DNA of 18,066 bases from Bacillota bacterium (GTDB lineage: Bacteria; Bacillota; Sulfobacillia; RBS10-35; JAJYVM01). This document shows, piece after piece, positions 1 through 6,653 of this stretch. Below the pieces are notes generated by a model. It was not told the DNA's origin and ran no database searches. It saw nothing but the letters and a program-made list of their open reading frames with translations. Numbering within the stretch: position 1 is the stretch's first letter; the number at the start of each line of letters is the position of its first letter. The position numbers and the translations under genes were made by a program. The stretch spans positions 1-18,066 of the forward strand of contig JAJYVM010000019.1 of the NCBI GenBank assembly GCA_021792015.1. The letters run 5' to 3'.

Positions 1-144
1 CAGCAGCCTGAGAAAGAATGTGACGGCCACCCCGACCAAGGCGCCGACCCCAGATCCGAGCAGGAGCCACTCGACCAGCGTCACGCTCATCAGAAGCGGC
101 TCCGCCAGCTTCCGCAGGATGGGCTGGAAGGGGTCACGCCGCAT
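1..144 (-). CDS. N-terminus of a probable ClC-type chloride channel/transporter (partial, runs off the left edge)
   Basis: The first 48 codons of a minus-strand gene are visible, starting at the ATG at 144-142, with a weak SD-like GAAGGG about ten bases upstream. The peptide begins MRRDPFQPILRKLAEPLL and then has a long hydrophobic helix (about residues 20-48) rich in Gly, Ala, Val and Leu, with the pattern WLLLGSGVGALVGVAV. That pattern resembles the first membrane helix of ClC proteins, including the one encoded just upstream at 657-3008 (AMLVGVIGGLGAVVFRWLI). The diagnostic ClC motifs (GSGIP, GREGP, GxFxP) would lie outside the window, so the family call is an inference; another polytopic membrane protein is possible. 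If correct, two ClC genes stand in tandem on the same strand. Confidence 0.45.
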   Translation of the reverse strand, partial: MRRDPFQPILRKLAEPLLMSVTLVEWLLLGSGVGALVGVAVTFFLRLL

Positions 145-656
145 GGTGCGCAGAACCCTTCGCGTGTGCTGGCCGGTGCCGGTCGCCCGCTGCCGTGCGA
201 GACGGCTGGGAGATGTGGCGACGCGCGTTCCGGTCCGGAGGCCGGCTGGCGTGCGACCGGCCCGGATACCAGGCAGCCAGGGCGCAGGCATTGGCGGCCG
301 CTGCGGGGTCCGCTGCCCCCGTATGGCTGCCGCGCCCCGCTTCGGGCCGCGATCTCAACGGCAGCCCCCGTCCGTGGCGGCCTGGGTAGGATCGGGCGGC
401 CCGGCGCCCTGACGCACCCGGATGCTTTTGCCCTCCTTGATTTCCGACGACGCGCGCGGCCGTCCGCATCGCAGGGGCCCTATCTGACCCCGAGGCCGGC
501 CCTGCCAGCCTCATCGTACCTCTGTCCTGTAAGAAGACCTGTCGCGTATTGCTGCCCTCCATCGCCCCGGAGCAATTCCCGAGAAACCGTTCGACACCAT
601 CCGTCATATCTCGACGTTGACGCCCTGGGGCCGTATGTACAGCGCTTTGTCCAGTG
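145..656. other. 512-nt intergenic gap without a convincing gene
   Basis: This gap lies between the stop of the ClC gene at 657 and the start of the partial membrane gene at 144. The open frames crossing it give Arg/Pro/Ala-rich translations with no recognisable domain, which is typical of chance frames in GC-rich DNA. I found no tRNA, no strong hairpin with a U-tract, and no good -35/-10 pair. The part nearest the ClC stop (about 500-656) looks less GC-rich than its surroundings, so a promoter or untranslated leader for the partial gene could lie here, but I cannot place it. Confidence 0.5.
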
Positions 657-3008
657 TTAGTGCCGGGCTCCAGCCCGCAGGCGGCGCTCCTTCAGCGCGC
701 GCTCGGCTGCGTCCACGGCCTCCCTTTCGGCGCCGAAGAGCGTGACCACGTCGCCCGGCTGCAGCGCCGTGCTGCCGGAGGGCACGATCGTGCGCGGGCC
801 GCGCCGGACGCTCACCAGCAGGGCGCCGACGGGCAGGTCGAGGTCGCGCACGGCGGCCGGTGCACCGGCCGGAAGGATCACCTCGCGGAACTGGCCACGC
901 GAGGCCTGCTCGTCCCCGAACTTGGCCTGCTGCAGGATCCGCTCGGCGTCCGCGAGCTGGCTGCGGCCGGTGGCGTAGAGCAGGACGCGGTCGCCGGCGC
1001 AGAGCCCGGTGTCGCCGCGCACGGCCAGCTCGGTGTCACCGCGGGTCACGGCCACCAGCACGACGCCGCGGGGCAGGTGGAAGCCCAGCGCGGAGACCGG
1101 CACGCCGCCCTCCGCCGGCCAGCCCGAGCCGAGCTCGACCTCGCGGAAGCGGCCGCCGCTCCGCCGGCCGACCGGCGGCCCGCTGACGTCGGTGTTGCGA
1201 CGCGTCTCGATCGTGGCCACGGTCTGGCGGTAGTAGGCCGCCAGCACGCTCTCGTGCGAGACGACGCCGATCAGCTGGCGCGAGCGGGTGTCGGTCACCA
1301 CGGGCAGGATGGTGACGCCGTGGACGCCGAAGCGGCGCATGGCGTCGTCCAGGGAGGCGTTGGGCGTGAGGACCGGCACGTCGCGGCGGGCCAGCTGGCC
1401 GACGTCGGGCTGCGGCTCGGCCCCGCCGACGGTCTCGAACACCCGGGCTCCGTCCAGGACACCGGCCAGCTGGCCGGAGGCGTCCAATACCACGGCGGCG
1501 CGGGCACCGGACTCGGTCAGGATGCGCGCGGCCTGCTCGGCCGTATCGGCGGTGGCCAGCGTCACCGGCTTGGGGTCGATGGCGGCGCTGATCGGCACGT
1601 GGTTGAGCGGCTGGACCTCGGTGCCGCGCAGGATCTGGATGCCGCGGCGCCGCAGGCGCACCGTGTACATCGAGTCGCGGGCGAACGACGCGTAGAAGAT
1701 GTAGCTGATGGCGCAGGCCAGCATGACGCCCGTCACGAGGGTGTAGTCGCCCGTCATCTCCAGGATGATGGTGGCGGCGGTGAGCGGGGCCTGGGCCGCG
1801 GCGGCGAAGACCGCGCCCATGCCGGCCACGCCGTACAGGGCCGCCGGGGCGCTGATGCCCGGCAGCCAGTTGTGGACAACGGTGCCGTACGCGCCGCCAA
1901 GGGAGACGCCCAGGAACAGGCTGGGCGCGAAGACGCCGCCGGAGCCGCCCGAGCCGATGGTCAGCAGCGTCGCCACGTACTTGCCGAGGAGCAGGACCAG
2001 CAGGAAGGCGCCGGTGGTGATGCCGGCGGCGACCGACTCCATGCTCGCGTAGCCGACGCCAAGGATCTGGGGCACGAAGAAGCCGAGGATGCCCACCGCC
2101 AGGCCGCCCAAGACGGCCTTCACGACGAAGTTGCCGGGGAGGTGCTCGTTCAGCGTCTCGACGAAGGTCAACCCACGCGTGTACGCCAGGGCCATGAGGC
2201 CGGCCAGGATGCCGAGCGGGATCACCAGCACGACGCCCAGGGGGTGGGCGAACGTGTAGGCCGGTGTGGGGAGGATGGGCTGGCTGCCCTCGATCCACTG
2301 GAAGACCGTCACGCCGACCACCGAAGCCACGAAGCACGGCACCAGGGCCGCCATGGCGTAGCTGCCCAGCACGACCTCCATGCCGAAGAGGGCGCCGGCC
2401 ACCGGGGCGTTGAACGTGGCCCCGATGCCGGCGGCGGCGCCGCAGGCGACCAGGAGGGTGATCTGCTGGTCGGCCAGGCGCAGCACCTGGCCGACGATGG
2501 AGCCGAAGGCCGCGCCGATGAGGGCGATGGGGCCCTCGCGCCCGACCGAGCCCTCGGCGCCGATGGTGATCGCGGGCGCCAAGATACCGAAAAACGCCAC
2601 CCGCGGGCGGATCTTGCCGCCGCGGAGCGCGATGGACTCCAGGATCTGCGGCACGCCGTGGCCCTTGACCTCGCGGGCGAAGTACGTGGTGATGACGCCG
2701 ACGAGCACGAGACCGAGTGCCGGGGAGAGGACCCGCACGTAGGGGATGTATGCGGCCGCCCACCCGATCTTCGGGCCGAGGACGATGCCGACGACCAGGG
2801 TTCTGACGACGCTGATCAGCCACCGGAACACCACGGCGCCGAGTCCGCCGATCACGCCCACCAGCATGGCCAGGAGCACCAGGGTCGCGGGCTCGGCCAG
2901 GGCCGGGTTGCGGACCTGCTGCATGAGCCGGCGCCATGCGGAGGGCGCCTGCTCGGAGCTTGGCGGATCCTCGGAGCTTGTCACCGGATTCAACTCACTG
3001 CCACCCAT
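657..3008 (-). CDS. ClC-family chloride channel/transporter with CBS pair and two RCK_C (TrkA_C) domains
   Basis: A 783-residue membrane protein moving chloride or a similar anion. Counting from an in-frame TTG one codon upstream of the chosen ATG, residues about 40-450 are the ClC membrane core. They show the three selectivity-filter signatures: GHGVP (117-121, usual GSGIP), GREGP with gating Glu159, and GVFAP (359-363). A Tyr in SMYTVRL (Tyr449) matches the conserved pore tyrosine. The position of the internal proton glutamate of exchangers is Val213 (FNAPVAGALFGMEVV), as in channels. A cytoplasmic CBS pair follows (about 465-600), then two RCK_C-like domains (about 620-695 and 705-775, each beginning RFREV/QFREV), which usually bind a nucleotide or small ligand. 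The start may be the ATG at 3008 or the TTG at 3011; neither has a strong SD. It begins 21 bases after the nucleoside hydrolase stop, so it is probably co-transcribed with it. Confidence 0.93.
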   Translation of the reverse strand: MGGSELNPVTSSEDPPSSEQAPSAWRRLMQQVRNPALAEPATLVLLAMLVGVIGGLGAVVFRWLISVVRTLVVGIVLGPKIGWAAAYIPYVRVLSPALGLVLVGVITTYFAREVKGHGVPQILESIALRGGKIRPRVAFFGILAPAITIGAEGSVGREGPIALIGAAFGSIVGQVLRLADQQITLLVACGAAAGIGATFNAPVAGALFGMEVVLGSYAMAALVPCFVASVVGVTVFQWIEGSQPILPTPAYTFAHPLGVVLVIPLGILAGLMALAYTRGLTFVETLNEHLPGNFVVKAVLGGLAVGILGFFVPQILGVGYASMESVAAGITTGAFLLVLLLGKYVATLLTIGSGGSGGVFAPSLFLGVSLGGAYGTVVHNWLPGISAPAALYGVAGMGAVFAAAAQAPLTAATIILEMTGDYTLVTGVMLACAISYIFYASFARDSMYTVRLRRRGIQILRGTEVQPLNHVPISAAIDPKPVTLATADTAEQAARILTESGARAAVVLDASGQLAGVLDGARVFETVGGAEPQPDVGQLARRDVPVLTPNASLDDAMRRFGVHGVTILPVVTDTRSRQLIGVVSHESVLAAYYRQTVATIETRRNTDVSGPPVGRRSGGRFREVELGSGWPAEGGVPVSALGFHLPRGVVLVAVTRGDTELAVRGDTGLCAGDRVLLYATGRSQLADAERILQQAKFGDEQASRGQFREVILPAGAPAAVRDLDLPVGALLVSVRRGPRTIVPSGSTALQPGDVVTLFGAEREAVDAAERALKERRLRAGARH

Positions 3009-3029
3009 CAAAGGCGCGGAATCGATGGA

Positions 3030-3908
3030 CTATGCGAGCGATGCGAAGAACCCCTCCCAGTATCGCGCTGCATCGACACCTGCGTAGACCCGAACGTTCG
3101 GGGGCGGGGCCGCGGCCCGCCGGTCGGCGATCGAGGCGCCGTAGGCCAGCCCGCGGGCGGTGTCGACCCGCACGTGCAGATCCTCCCACGTGAAGAGGTC
3201 CGGGTGGCTCGCCGCCATCCAGGCCACCGCGTCGTAGATGGTCACGCCGCCGGCCGCGATCCGGCCGTGCCAGCCGGCAAGCAGCCGCTCCGCGAGGGCC
3301 GCCAGGGGCGAGTGCATGCCGCGCAGGCGGTCGCGGTGCTGGGGCCCGAACGAGAGGTCGCGCCGGCAGTCCAGCGGCACGAGCAGCACCTCCGGGAAGC
3401 CGGCCGCCAGGACGATCTCGGCCGCCTCGGGGTCGCAGTGGAAATTGAACTCAGCGGCCGCGGACATGTTGCCGCCGGCGGCCAGGGCGCCGCCCATCAC
3501 CACCAGGCGCGGCACGCGGCGCGGCCAGCCGCGGTCGCAGAGCACGGCCGTGGCGACGTTCGTCAGGGGTCCGATGGCCACCAGGGTGCCTGTGAAGGCC
3601 AGCAGGCGCTCCACGGCCCGCGGCCCGCCCTCGGGCGCCGGGACGCGGGGCAGGGCGCCGCCCAGGCCGTCCTCGCCGTGCACGCGCTGCGCCGTCTCCA
3701 GCTCGCGCAGGATCGGGCGGGGTGCGCCGCGGTGGACCGGCAGATCCCGGCCCGCCGCCGCCAGCAGAGCGGCTGTGTTGGCCGCCGCCACCGGCTCGGG
3801 CACGTTGCCCGCCACCGTGCAGAAGCCCGCGACCTCCGCCCCCGCGCCCAGGGCCAGCAGGAAGGCGACGGCGTCGTCGATGCCGGGGTCGGTGTCGAAG
3901 AGGTACAT
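3030..3908 (-). CDS. Nucleoside hydrolase, inosine-uridine-preferring (IU-NH) family
   Basis: A 292-residue enzyme predicted to split the N-glycosidic bond of ribonucleosides, giving free base and ribose. The calcium/ribose-binding signature FDTDPGIDD is at residues 4-12. Further family hallmarks are HGEDGLGG (77-84), GPLTNVA (113-119), VVMGGA (136-141) and GNMSAAAEFN with DPEAA (146-163). In the late motif usually written HDA, where the His is the catalytic acid for purine nucleosides in the Crithidia enzyme, this protein has Tyr225-Asp226. The calcium ligand is therefore kept and the His is lost. The ATG at 3908 is chosen because GGGGAGG sits seven bases upstream and the DTDPG motif follows at once; the open frame extends further upstream but is unlike the family. 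Lying beside ribokinase, it fits a nucleoside salvage pathway. Confidence 0.92.
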   Translation of the reverse strand: MYLFDTDPGIDDAVAFLLALGAGAEVAGFCTVAGNVPEPVAAANTAALLAAAGRDLPVHRGAPRPILRELETAQRVHGEDGLGGALPRVPAPEGGPRAVERLLAFTGTLVAIGPLTNVATAVLCDRGWPRRVPRLVVMGGALAAGGNMSAAAEFNFHCDPEAAEIVLAAGFPEVLLVPLDCRRDLSFGPQHRDRLRGMHSPLAALAERLLAGWHGRIAAGGVTIYDAVAWMAASHPDLFTWEDLHVRVDTARGLAYGASIADRRAAAPPPNVRVYAGVDAARYWEGFFASLA

Positions 3909-4021
3909 CAGACCGCCTCCCCGCAGCGGATCCGGCGCAGGCGGCGCGCCCCGGACTGGATCGCCAGGGTGCGGCTGAACCGCATCCGACCGCCCGGAGC
4001 CGGTGGTCGGCTCCGGCACAT
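3908..4021 (-). CDS. Possible 37-residue small ORF coupled at both ends (ribokinase stop / nucleoside hydrolase start)
   Basis: The frame starts at an ATG overlapping the ribokinase stop as TGATG and ends in a TGA overlapping the nucleoside hydrolase ATG, again as TGATG. Each TGATG is preceded by a G-rich SD. The peptide has 37 residues, is Arg-rich and contains MRFSRTLAIQSGARRLRR. It has no recognised domain. It could be a translated coupling peptide, or the accidental product of a short insertion between two formerly overlapping genes, since the same 17-bp sequence (one mismatch) occurs at both junctions. An ATG at 3985 could give a 25-residue version. Coding status is uncertain. Confidence 0.25.
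   Translation of the reverse strand: MCRSRPPAPGGRMRFSRTLAIQSGARRLRRIRCGEAV
3994..4016 (-). terminator. 9-bp GC-rich hairpin just after ribokinase
   Basis: The minus strand reads CCGGAGCCG, a five-base loop, then CGGCTCCGG, a perfect 9-bp stem starting five bases after the ribokinase stop codon. No U-tract follows. It could be a weak or factor-assisted terminator, an attenuator, or an RNA-stabilising stem separating the upstream four genes from the nucleoside hydrolase-ClC pair. Confidence 0.4.
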
Positions 4022-4944
4022 CAGACCGCCCCCCGCCGCCCGCGCAGAAAGCGCAGGGTCTCCTCGCGCATGGGCAGGGAGGGCTGGGCGCCCGCCCGCG
4101 TGACGGACAGCGCCGCGGCGGCGGCGGCGAATTCGGCTGCTTCGGGCAGGCTGGCGCCGCCAACCCGGGCCGCGGCCAGGGCCCCCGCCATGCAGTCCCC
4201 GGCAGCCGTGGTGTCGATGGCCTCGACGGGAAACGCCGCCACGGGTGTGGCGCCCGAAGCGGTGACCAGCACCGCGCCCGCGGCGCCGAGCTTGACCAGC
4301 GCCGCGCGCGCCCCGCGGGCGACCAGGGCCGCGCCGGCCGCCTGCGCCGATGCGGCGTCCGCCACTGGGATGCCGGTCAGGGCGGCGGCCTCGCTGGCGT
4401 TGGGCAGCACCAGGGCGCACAGCGGCCAGATGGCCTCGGGCACGGCCTCCGGCGGGGCCGGATCGAGGAAGACCGCGCAGCCGGCCTCCCGCGCCAGGCG
4501 CGCGGCGCCCAAAAGGGCTTCGGCCGGGATCTCGCCCTGCAGCAGGCAGATGCCGGCCCCGACGAAGGCCCCGGCGGCGTCGTGGGCCTCGGTCCGGCCG
4601 TTGGCGCCGGGCACCACCACGATGGCGTTCTCGCCGCGCTCGTCCACATGCACGACGGCGATGCCAGTGGGCGACTGGGGGTCGCCGCGCAGGCGGCTGA
4701 CGTCGACACCGTCGCCGTCCAGGCCCCGCCGCAGGCGGCGGCCGAACTCGTCATTGCCCACGCGGCCGACGATGGCGGTCGCGGCTCCGCTGCGCGCGGC
4801 CGCGACCGCCTGGTTGGCGCCCTTGCCGCCGGGGATCATGGCGAAGCCGGTGCCGGCCACCGTCTCGCCCGCTTCCGGCAGGCGGGGCAGCCGGACGACC
4901 ATGTCCATGTTGACGCTGCCCACCACCACGACGCGGTCGGCCAT
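4021..4944 (-). CDS. rbsK: Ribokinase (PfkB family sugar kinase)
   Basis: A 307-residue PfkB-family kinase predicted to phosphorylate D-ribose to ribose 5-phosphate with ATP. It begins with the typical VVVVGSVNMDMVVRLPRLPEAGET. It contains the substrate-binding GGKGANQA (39-46), the DPAP segment (161-164), PNASEAAALTG (181-191), which matches the ribokinase PNxxEAxxLTG signature, and the C-terminal DTTAAGD (244-250), whose Asp250 is the expected catalytic base. Length and motifs fit ribokinase better than fructokinase or adenosine kinase. The ATG at 4944 lies two bases after the SDR stop, so translation is probably coupled. Its natural partner is the downstream nucleoside hydrolase, which would supply ribose; no ribose transporter is in the window. 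Confidence 0.92.
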   Translation of the reverse strand: MADRVVVVGSVNMDMVVRLPRLPEAGETVAGTGFAMIPGGKGANQAVAAARSGAATAIVGRVGNDEFGRRLRRGLDGDGVDVSRLRGDPQSPTGIAVVHVDERGENAIVVVPGANGRTEAHDAAGAFVGAGICLLQGEIPAEALLGAARLAREAGCAVFLDPAPPEAVPEAIWPLCALVLPNASEAAALTGIPVADAASAQAAGAALVARGARAALVKLGAAGAVLVTASGATPVAAFPVEAIDTTAAGDCMAGALAAARVGGASLPEAAEFAAAAAALSVTRAGAQPSLPMREETLRFLRGRRGAV

Positions 4945-4946
4945 CG

Positions 4947-5735
4947 CTAGACGGAGCGGACGATGCCGCCGTCGACGGAGACGACGGAGCCGGTCTGGTA
5001 GGTGTTGGCCCAGGAGACCACAAAGGCCACGGCCCTGGCGAACTCCTCGGCCTCGCCGTAGCGGCCCAGGTCGATCCCCCGCGCGTGCTCGGCGGCGACG
5101 GCTTCGGCCGTGGCACCCGCCCGCCGCGCGCGGTCGGCGTCGATCTGCCGCACGCGCGCGGTGTTGATGCGCCCGGGTGCGACGGCGTTGACCAGGATGC
5201 CGTCGGCAGCCAGCTCGGACGAGAGCGTCTTCAGCATGCCCGTGACCGCCGCGCGCAGGGCGTTGCTGAGGAGAAGGCCGGGGATGGGCTGGCGCACCGA
5301 GGTGCTGGTGATGGCCGCGATGCGCCCGCCACCCCGGGCGCGCATCGACGGCAGGGCGGCGCGGATCAGGCGCACGGCCGACATGACGGTCAGCTCGAAG
5401 GCCGCCTGCCACGCCGCGTCGTCGAGGTCGTCGAAGGGCCCCGGCGGCGGCCCGCCCGCGTTGCAGACCAGCACGTCGACGCCACCATGGGCGCGGGTGG
5501 CTGCTTCGATGAACTGGCCGGGACCGTCGGCCGTCGCGAGGTCGACGGCGAGGCCGCTGACCTCGGCGCCGGTGTCACGGCGCAGCGATGCGATTGCCTG
5601 CTCGACCACTCCGGCGCGCCGCCCGCAGATGCAGACCCTGGCGCCCTCCGCGGCCAGCACATGGGCCACCGCGTACCCAAGTCCGTCGTTGGCCGCCGCG
5701 ACGGCGGCAACCTTGCCCTTCAGCCCGAGATCCAT
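4947..5735 (-). CDS. SDR-family oxidoreductase, atypical active site
   Basis: A 262-residue Rossmann-fold protein of the short-chain dehydrogenase/reductase family. It begins MDLGLKGKVAAVAAANDGLG; the usual TGxxxGxG nucleotide loop is reduced to AANDGLG (14-20). It keeps DLATADG (65-71), a CNAG segment (91-94, usual NNAG), the SxS stretch before the active site (144-146) and the C-terminal GSVVSVDGG. The catalytic YxxxK of classical SDRs is replaced by Ser157xxxArg161 (SNALR). From memory, a subfamily annotated as SDR or 3-oxoacyl-ACP reductase-like shares the QPIPGLxLSNxxRA pattern, so this is probably inherited rather than a local mutation. Of the possible starts (5774, 5741, 5735) I chose the ATG at 5735, which has GGGTGA five bases upstream and the usual family N-terminus. 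Substrate unknown; its place before ribokinase suggests a sugar or polyol. Confidence 0.88.
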   Translation of the reverse strand: MDLGLKGKVAAVAAANDGLGYAVAHVLAAEGARVCICGRRAGVVEQAIASLRRDTGAEVSGLAVDLATADGPGQFIEAATRAHGGVDVLVCNAGGPPPGPFDDLDDAAWQAAFELTVMSAVRLIRAALPSMRARGGGRIAAITSTSVRQPIPGLLLSNALRAAVTGMLKTLSSELAADGILVNAVAPGRINTARVRQIDADRARRAGATAEAVAAEHARGIDLGRYGEAEEFARAVAFVVSWANTYQTGSVVSVDGGIVRSV

Positions 5736-5774
5736 CGCCATCACCCGGAGACACGCTCTTCGGGGTCCGCGCAT

Positions 5775-6653
5775 CTACCCCTGCACGAGGTGTGTGAGCT
5801 GGAGCGCATTGCGCGCCAGATGCTCCCCATTGCCAGTGAAGGCGTACCAGGCGATGTGGGCCAGGCCGATGTGCAGTTGATAGGCGCGCAGGCGCCGGCC
5901 GTCCGCCGCCAGCGCCGCGCGGATGTCGATCCCGGCCCATTGCGGGTACCACGGCCACCAGTAAGCCAGCCACGCGAGGTCATAGAGCGGATCCCCGTAC
6001 ATGGCGCAGCCCCAGTCCAGCAGCGCGGTGATCCGGGGGGCGTCGACCAGCACATTGTGGTAGAGGAGGTCGCAGTGCAGGATGCGACGCACGTCAGGCA
6101 GGCCCGCCGCGGCTTCGCGGAGCGCGGCATACCCTTCCGCAAACGCCTGTGCGGCCGCCGGTGTGAGCCGCGCGTGCCAGCCGGGCGTCCGGGGGTTCTC
6201 CTCGTTGACTGCCAGCAGAGCCTCGGCCCAGCTCGCATGGGGCGCGGTTCCCGTCCCGTCAAAAGGCCCGTAGCCCCGCCCCGGCGGCTGGACGCGCGAA
6301 AGCTCGTCCAGCGTAGCCAGCAATGCCGGGAGCGCCCGCCGCATCCCCGCCTCGTCCAGGTCGTCCAAGTGGGTTCCGTACGCCCGCTCCGAGAGGCAGT
6401 AGTACCCGTCCGGCGCCTCGCCGATCTCCAGCACCCGCGGGGCAGGGGCCACCAGCCGTCCGGCGACCTCGTCCTTGCGGAAGTCCTCCACGTACTTGCC
6501 GAACCGGATGACCACCTCGCGTCCGTCGAGGGTGAAGGCGTACGCGCGCGACCACCAGCCGGCGCCCAGCGGCACAGGGGTAGTGGCGCGCGCGCCAAAG
6601 CGCGCGCGGACGAACGCTTCAGCGCTCACGCCATCGCCACGCCATAGAGCCAT
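5775..6653 (-). CDS. Aminoglycoside/hygromycin-B phosphotransferase-like kinase (APH family)
   Basis: A 292-residue protein kinase-like fold enzyme. The catalytic loop HCDLLYHN (193-200) gives catalytic Asp195 and metal-binding Asn200, and LLDWGCAMYGDPLYDLAWL (211-229) holds the DFG-like Asp213. The stretch after it (YWWPWYPQW) resembles the equivalent region of hygromycin-B 4-O-kinases. APH-like proteins of environmental bacteria also phosphorylate sugars, choline, homoserine or other small hydroxyl compounds, so resistance should not be assumed. The ATG at 6653 overlaps the end of the upstream hydrolase gene by 28 bases; a GTG at 6629 would instead give a four-base GTGA overlap and a protein eight residues shorter. 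Neither has a strong SD. It sits between a hydrolase and an SDR in a tight operon, favouring a metabolic role. Confidence 0.88.
   Translation of the reverse strand: MALWRGDGVSAEAFVRARFGARATTPVPLGAGWWSRAYAFTLDGREVVIRFGKYVEDFRKDEVAGRLVAPAPRVLEIGEAPDGYYCLSERAYGTHLDDLDEAGMRRALPALLATLDELSRVQPPGRGYGPFDGTGTAPHASWAEALLAVNEENPRTPGWHARLTPAAAQAFAEGYAALREAAAGLPDVRRILHCDLLYHNVLVDAPRITALLDWGCAMYGDPLYDLAWLAYWWPWYPQWAGIDIRAALAADGRRLRAYQLHIGLAHIAWYAFTGNGEHLARNALQLTHLVQG

Larger units (their letters stand above)
3905..4034. repeat. 17-bp imperfect direct repeat (3905-3921 and 4018-4034) carrying SD plus overlapping stop/start
   Basis: On the minus strand both copies end in GGCGGTCTGATGT and differ at one base of 17. 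Copy one holds the ribokinase stop and a following ATG; copy two, 113 bases downstream, holds the nucleoside hydrolase SD and start. The placement suggests that a 113-bp unit was inserted or duplicated between genes that once overlapped by one base. Confidence 0.6.

Noticed and set aside
134..607. 157-residue minus-strand and overlapping plus-strand frames in the left gap
   Set aside because: Arg/Pro/Ala-rich, no recognisable domain and no SD; the minus frame also overlaps the start of the partial membrane gene.
616..638. TTGACG...TATGTA as a plus-strand promoter
   Set aside because: Only about 11 bases separate the hexamers and no plus-strand gene follows.
654..4103. 1149-residue plus-strand open frame
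   Set aside because: It is antisense to the well-supported ClC and nucleoside hydrolase genes; its His/Asp/Arg/Gly/Ala-rich translation has no domain and is typical of a shadow frame in GC-rich DNA.
5775..6653. Acquired antibiotic-resistance gene
   Set aside because: APH fold alone does not show resistance; the gene sits in a compact native-looking operon with matching base composition and no mobile element.
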